Origin: Caryophanales bacterium UBA6448 | Lineage (GTDB): Bacteria; Bacillota_I; Bacilli_A; RF39; UBA660 | Reading direction: 5' to 3' | Length of the DNA: 10,566 nt | Assembly: GCA_002439555.1 (NCBI GenBank) | Contig: DJOC01000043.1 | Location: 1 to 10,566, forward strand | In this document: one piece after another, positions 7,701 through 10,566 of the stretch | Numbering within the stretch: the first letter of the stretch is position 1 | Layout of the letters: every line of letters starts with the position of its first letter | Program-made: the position numbers and the translations under genes | Notes under the pieces: model-generated | What the model was told of the DNA's origin: nothing | Database searches by the model: none | Seen by the model: the letters and a program-made list of their open reading frames with translations, nothing else

Positions 7701-8485
7701 ATGTAATCATTTTCATCAAAATCCTCAATAGAGTTATCTGGTAATATAGAATTTTTACCATTAAATTTATTATTAGCTAATATCAACGTAGTATTATATA
7801 TAATGTCTCTTGCACTATCATTTTTTAGTACAAAGTCATCTTTGACTCTTTCAATTTTTACTGGAAATAAAATGAGTGGTGCTTTAATATTAAAGTTTTC
7901 ATTTTCTAACCTACCTTGTACAAAAGGATAAGCAATATAAAGTTCATCATTTCCTGTTTCAACTTCATTTTTATTATTTTGTCTTATTAATTTAATTAAA
8001 CTATCAAATGGAGTTTTTTCTGTCAAGAAAAGATTTGCAAGTGTAAAACTTCCAGTATTTTGGGATAATATAAATTTTTCTATTTCTTTTGGATTTTGAA
8101 CCATTTTAAAAATATCTAATCCAAAGCCCTTATTAAGTTTTGAAGAATAAAGAAGTCTATTACGTTTATTAATATTTACTAATCTATTTTCAAGTAAACT
8201 AAGAATCTTTTTTTCATTAGAGTTTATAGGTTCTTTTTTATGACTGCAAAATTTATTTATTGTTTCAATAAAATATGAACCATATTCTGAAATAAACTTA
8301 TCACCAATACCCGCTATATTTGATAAATCATTCATATTTTTAGGTTTATATTTACATAATAATCTTAATGAATCATCACTACATATTGCAGGTCTTCGAT
8401 CATTATCTAAATCATAAAATTTTTCTTGTAATTTTCCCTTTAATTCAGTTAATAATTCATATAACTTTTTGTCATCACCACTCAT
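4736..8485 (-). CDS. HRDC - SF1 helicase - PD-(D/E)XK (Vsr/MTES_1575-like) nuclease fusion
   Basis: This 1249-residue protein combines three modules. Residues about 6-80 form an HRDC domain (IAGIGDKFISEYG at 57-69), a nucleic-acid-binding unit typical of RecQ and RNase D. The helicase core is SF1 of the AAA_11/AAA_12 (UPF1/DNA2-like) type: Walker A GPPGTGKS (397-404), motif II FDEAS (833-837), motif III GDQKQLKP (858-865), NYHYRSNY (906-913), motif V VQGDERD (1036-1042) and motif VI NVAISRAKKK (1075-1084). A long Asn/Lys-rich, probably helical insertion (about 480-800) separates motifs Ia and II. The C-terminus (about 1148-1240) is a Vsr-like restriction-endonuclease fold: FEEEVCQKL, GYKIDL (D1177), GIECDG (E1192, D1194), YHSS, then RIWSTNWW. 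It would translocate on nucleic acid and cleave it, a layout frequent in defence islands. ATG at 8485 has AAGGAG 7-8 nt upstream. The gene stands alone with its own promoter and terminator. Target and trigger are unknown. Confidence 0.88.
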   Translation of the reverse strand: MSGDDKKLYELLTELKGKLQEKFYDLDNDRRPAICSDDSLRLLCKYKPKNMNDLSNIAGIGDKFISEYGSYFIETINKFCSHKKEPINSNEKKILSLLENRLVNINKRNRLLYSSKLNKGFGLDIFKMVQNPKEIEKFILSQNTGSFTLANLFLTEKTPFDSLIKLIRQNNKNEVETGNDELYIAYPFVQGRLENENFNIKAPLILFPVKIERVKDDFVLKNDSARDIIYNTTLILANNKFNGKNSILPDNSIEDFDENDYIAKMIKFYEDNNFNIIDKSYPLEKFLENKVSEFPEYKNGMLEIRKYMVLGIYSSYVTSMYGDFHKMISEGDITKLIKELINGVNSTDSITGDYEENEVEKDQVKSEQEIDYINELDYSQEKVLKLINSYNALVVQGPPGTGKSQTITSIIVQAILKNKSVLMVSEKKTALDVIYSRLGALSKFALLIDDVENKNEFYSQLNNFVDVLTHDFTTVELLENRNHRSESQIKADIQSIDNDIALLDAIEKKVYEINDFGTSMYNLYNVSEKNLFKNGVEYSIYEYLLNNLPTQIKKLNYEELTNIRNEFNNINLVDDIEFYFKYLLRNDKVTLIKDNLSEFDIIKFKNDILDYKNDVENYSISSIFQKIGLKFAMIKKVKNLNINYFNEVSSDIAKFIVNSIDLIDDIILNYNKFITTKYTYNNLSSVKKKYASLVIELKNKFELSFYDSNRYIYNFILYNHIITFEKNNTDVLRYIGDFSNIRHDIEQKISDKKELTINLAYNKLFLDLYKLYDNKRLDKFNEMINRKRKMSINKFSSKFKNEMMDSIKIWLMTPEVVSDILPFEKDLFDLIIFDEASQLYVEKAIPAIYRSKKIVIAGDQKQLKPSSLGTGRILDEIDEEEENDGFLEYESLLDASYYKFRNTLLNYHYRSNYAELINFSNYAFYNGRLLVATKMADSNYKPIERIKVEEGRWIDKQNFAEAKKTVELVKKILKERKNNETIGVITFNSSQMELIEDLIDKEKNVDSEFATLMTEEENRFINGENISFFVKNIERVQGDERDIIIFSIGYGKNEEGRLSTQFGWLNNDGGENRLNVAISRAKKKIYVITSFEPDELYVDDSKNKGPKLFKEYLRYVKALDENDSELAKSILDSLLDIPKTNSQLTFDSSFEEEVCQKLIEEGYNVETQYGVGGYKIDLVIKDDKENNLLGIECDGRMYHSSKNARERDYHRQKYLESRGWKIYRIWSTNWWKNPGLEIEKIKNMLNQTN

Positions 8486-8512
8486 ATTTGTACTCCTTTA
8501 TTTTATACACTA

Positions 8513-8541
8513 ATTTTATCATTATTAGTATTAGAAGTAAA
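8513..8541 (-). promoter_or_regulatory. Promoter of the HRDC-helicase-nuclease gene
   Basis: On the minus strand, -35 TTTACT (8536-8541) lies exactly 17 nt from -10 TAAAAT (8513-8518), which is preceded by TG at the extended position (8520-8521). Transcription would begin near 8506, giving a leader of about 20 nt with the AAGGAG site before ATG 8485. The promoter lies between the upstream membrane protein gene and this one; no terminator separates them, so some read-through is likely. Confidence 0.5.
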
Positions 8542-8555
8542 CATTACAAATTCAT

Positions 8556-8930
8556 TTAATAATCTCTTATTCTATTTGAAATATTTGTCATAATAATAAT
8601 TAAAGTTATATATATAACTACAAACAAAACTAAAAATATTTTTATATTACTTATAAATTTTCCTAATAATGTTATAATTGCTGTTAAGATACAATAGCAA
8701 ATTAAATATAAAATACTTCCAGTAGCTGGTTCATCAATACCCTTATAATATCCGCATCTAGCTAACCAAAAAGACAATTTATGTAATATAAAACCGCCAA
8801 TAAGTATATTAAATAAATCAGCATTAAAATATCCAAGCATAATATTTTTATATGGATTTGGTAAAAGAAACTGTCTTATAAAAGCACTTATTAAAAATAT
8901 AAATCTATAAATATTAATCCCTCCTAACAT
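8556..8930 (-). CDS. Small multi-pass membrane protein, unknown function
   Basis: This hydrophobic protein (124 residues from ATG 8930) belongs to no family I can name. Membrane segments lie at about residues 8-23 (weak), 37-57, 70-93 and 97-116, with a short basic tail NRIRDY. A conserved-looking loop FLLPNPYKNI follows the first segment and GYYKGIDEPATGS precedes the third. The start is unresolved: ATG 8930 is the only standard start codon, but it coincides with the predicted transcription start, and a strong AGGAGGG lies just inside the frame with correct spacing to an ATT at 8912. The coordinates give the outer limit; starting at 8912 would yield 118 residues. It has its own extended -10 and no terminator before the helicase-nuclease gene 70 nt downstream, so the two may be partly co-transcribed. 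Confidence 0.7.
   Translation of the reverse strand: MLGGINIYRFIFLISAFIRQFLLPNPYKNIMLGYFNADLFNILIGGFILHKLSFWLARCGYYKGIDEPATGSILYLICYCILTAIITLLGKFISNIKIFLVLFVVIYITLIIIMTNISNRIRDY
8919..8925 (-). promoter_or_regulatory. Strong Shine-Dalgarno inside the membrane-protein frame; points to an ATT start
   Basis: The minus strand reads AGGAGGG here, the strongest ribosome binding site in the window. No ATG, GTG or TTG in the frame lies 4-12 nt downstream. ATT at 8910-8912 lies 7 nt beyond the AGGAGG core, the ideal spacing. The out-of-frame GTG further down stops after three codons. Initiation at ATT is rare but known, for example infC in E. coli. Confidence 0.45.
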
Positions 8931-8934
8931 TATA

Positions 8935-8943
8935 ATTATAACA
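8935..8943 (-). promoter_or_regulatory. Extended -10 promoter of the small membrane protein gene
   Basis: The minus strand reads TGTTATAAT, identical to the element before the UvrD-like gene. No good -35 lies at 16-18 nt; TTGTCG is 20 nt upstream. Transcription would start around 8928, on top of the ATG at 8928-8930. That makes this ATG an awkward start unless the message is leaderless. Confidence 0.5.
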
Positions 8944-8970
8944 CACTGATTTTAAAGGTACGACAAAGCA

Positions 8971-9005
8971 AAAAACTTATGTAAAACTATTTCACATAAG
9001 TTTTT
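8971..9005 (-). terminator. Rho-independent terminator of hsdR
   Basis: A perfect 12-bp stem joins AAAAACTTATGT (8971-8982) to ACATAAGTTTTT (8994-9005). Past one A-C mismatch the loop could close further through an AAA/TTT pairing. The minus-strand transcript ends in a run of six U. It begins 5 nt after the hsdR stop codon and isolates the type I locus from the downstream genes. Confidence 0.85.
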
Positions 9006-9009
9006 ATTT

Positions 9010-10566
9010 TTAATCGTTTTCAGCGTATTTTAATTCTGCTTGCTGTATAACTTTTTCTACTGCGCCCTCTCTTTTAACTGGAGGATAATTGTACTTAATA
9101 AGAAGCCTTCTTATATTACTTCTTATTCTAGCTCTTGCATCTTCTCTTTTAAATGCATCTAAAGTTAAGTTTTCATTTATTAACTCTACTAATTCTTTTG
9201 CAATTTGAACTAAAGTTTCATCTTGCATTAATTCTTTAATTTCAGGATCTGCTCCTAGTGCATCAAAGAACGCTTTTTCTTCAATTGATAAATTATACTC
9301 ATTTCCATTTGCAATTTCTTCTTCTATTTCTTTTTTTAAGTTTATCATTTCTTCAATGATTTTTTCTATATCAGCTATATCTGTTCTTTCATTATACATA
9401 TCTACAATTTTATTAAACTTTGTTGAAAACTTTTCTTGTAAAGTTAAATTCACTTTTCCAATGTCTCCAATTGAAGTTTTAATTGCTTTAGAAAGTACCT
9501 CTGCCACTATATTTTTATCTTTCATAGCTCTTAGTTTTCCTAACATTGAATCACTTAGTAATTCTAAACTATTTCCTCTTGTTAATTCTCCCAAATTAAT
9601 TAATTCATCTTCAAAAATTGATTTTTCAAGAATATCGCCAACAGTCTTATTAATTTCGGAAACATCTAACTTTCCAGTGTTCGTTATTTTAGATATAAAT
9701 GATTTTACAGAAATGATGTATAAGCATTTATCTTTTATTTTACTATCTATTACTCCACTACATAATGTATAAAGATTCTTAACATCCTGACTATGTTTCA
9801 TAAATCTTTTTTTCATATCTTCTGTAGATAGCATTAAATTTGCACCATCTCGAATTAGTCTATATTTCCCAGTGTTATCTAATTCTTTAAAGTTAGAATA
9901 ATCAAATTTATTAAACATATTATCAATTATTTCTAATTTATCTAATAAAACATTTACTAATTCACTTGTATCTGTGATTTTATTTTGATCTCTTGTTGTA
10001 TATGTTTTTAAAGCATCTAGCAACCATCCCTTTAATCCAATATAGTCTACTATTAATCCACCAGCTTTATCTTTATATACTCTATTAACCCTTGCTATTG
10101 CTTGCATTAAATTATGTGATTTCATTGGTTTATCTACATACATAGTTCCAAGTTTAGGTACATCAAATCCAGTAAGCCACATATCTACAACGATTGCTAT
10201 TTTAAATTTTTCATCTGGATTCTCACTTTTGAATCTTACTTCTAAATTTTCCCTATCACTTTTTGTTCCTATAGCCTTTTGCATATCGTCAGAGTCTTTA
10301 TTACTAGGAGTTATTACCATATGTACAACATCTTTATAATCAGGTCTAAGTTCTAAAAATTTATTATACATTGTATAAGCACTTTTTCTAGAATATGCAA
10401 CAACCATAGCATGGTCAGCAGACATATTTTTTCTTGATTCATAATGGCTAATAATATCCTTCACAATTAAGGTAAGTCTATCAGGGTCCTCAATAACTTG
10501 AGAAATCTTAGCCATCATTTGTTTTGATCTATTAATTGTAGCTTCATCAGCAACACCAGTTTCTTC
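9010..10566 (-). CDS. hsdR: Type I restriction enzyme R subunit (HsdR), C-terminal part (cut by window edge)
   Basis: The frame is open to the window edge, giving 518 visible residues with no start in view; the ATG pair at 10513-10518 is internal because coding continues upstream with EETGVADEATINRSKQ. The visible part holds the second RecA-like motor domain: motif V WLTGFDVP (about 130-137) and motif VI QAIARVNR (155-162). A long helical region and the C-terminus follow (KREDARARIRSNIRRL, then YNYPPVK), typical of the DUF3387-type HsdR tail that contacts the methylase core. HsdR supplies ATP-driven translocation and, through an N-terminal PD-(D/E)XK nuclease that lies outside the window, double-strand cutting of unmethylated DNA. 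It needs HsdM and HsdS, presumably encoded beyond 10566. A perfect terminator follows the stop, so hsdR is the last gene of its operon. Confidence 0.95.
   Translation of the reverse strand, partial: EETGVADEATINRSKQMMAKISQVIEDPDRLTLIVKDIISHYESRKNMSADHAMVVAYSRKSAYTMYNKFLELRPDYKDVVHMVITPSNKDSDDMQKAIGTKSDRENLEVRFKSENPDEKFKIAIVVDMWLTGFDVPKLGTMYVDKPMKSHNLMQAIARVNRVYKDKAGGLIVDYIGLKGWLLDALKTYTTRDQNKITDTSELVNVLLDKLEIIDNMFNKFDYSNFKELDNTGKYRLIRDGANLMLSTEDMKKRFMKHSQDVKNLYTLCSGVIDSKIKDKCLYIISVKSFISKITNTGKLDVSEINKTVGDILEKSIFEDELINLGELTRGNSLELLSDSMLGKLRAMKDKNIVAEVLSKAIKTSIGDIGKVNLTLQEKFSTKFNKIVDMYNERTDIADIEKIIEEMINLKKEIEEEIANGNEYNLSIEEKAFFDALGADPEIKELMQDETLVQIAKELVELINENLTLDAFKREDARARIRSNIRRLLIKYNYPPVKREGAVEKVIQQAELKYAEND

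Noticed and set aside
10513..10518. Two consecutive ATG codons as the start of a separate, short HsdR-like gene
   Set aside because: The frame continues upstream to the window edge with sequence typical of HsdR between its two motor domains, so these are internal methionines.

Overview
This window looks like part of an anti-phage defence island from a very AT-rich, low-GC Gram-positive bacterium (Bacillota: Clostridia or a gut Bacilli/Erysipelotrichia-like lineage). The evidence is the extreme A/T bias in coding and spacer DNA, strong AGGAGG-type ribosome binding sites, extended -10 promoters (TGnTATAAT) and short hairpin-plus-T-tract terminators. UGA is not needed as a tryptophan codon, so the code appears standard. 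The species cannot be fixed from sequence alone. No tRNA, rRNA, CRISPR array, IS element or integrase gene is visible.

Every gene I can support lies on the minus strand, so transcription runs from high to low coordinates. In that order: (1) the C-terminal part of a type I restriction subunit HsdR (9010-10566, cut by the window edge), followed by a perfect-stem terminator; (2) a small multi-pass membrane protein of unknown function (8556-8930), whose best ribosome binding site lies inside the frame and points to an ATT start; (3) a 1249-residue protein (4736-8485) combining an N-terminal HRDC domain, a split SF1 helicase and a C-terminal Vsr-like PD-(D/E)XK nuclease, with its own promoter and terminator; (4) the overlapping pair rloA-rloB (3318-4559 and 2695-3330), an AAA ATPase plus TOPRIM-like protein related to AbiLi/AbiLii, with a promoter preceded by phased A-tracts and a terminator behind rloB; (5) a 389-residue candidate type IV (modification-dependent) HNH endonuclease with an SRA-like middle domain (1170-2339), preceded by an A/T-rich spacer with a 23-bp imperfect palindrome; (6) a 151-residue protein with a charged N-terminus and three membrane segments (625-1080); (7) the N-terminal third or less of a UvrD/helicase IV-like SF1 helicase (1-503, cut by the window edge).

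The genes seem to act in parallel rather than as one pathway. HsdR would cut unmodified DNA. The HNH enzyme would cut modified DNA. RloAB resembles an abortive-infection module, and the HRDC-helicase-nuclease looks like a self-contained DNA-processing effector. Most units carry their own promoter, and four gene ends carry a terminator, so the region looks like independently expressed modules in one orientation; only rloA-rloB is clearly translationally coupled. The least explained parts are the HRDC-helicase-nuclease, the two small membrane proteins beside helicase genes, the possible ATT start and the palindrome upstream of the HNH gene.
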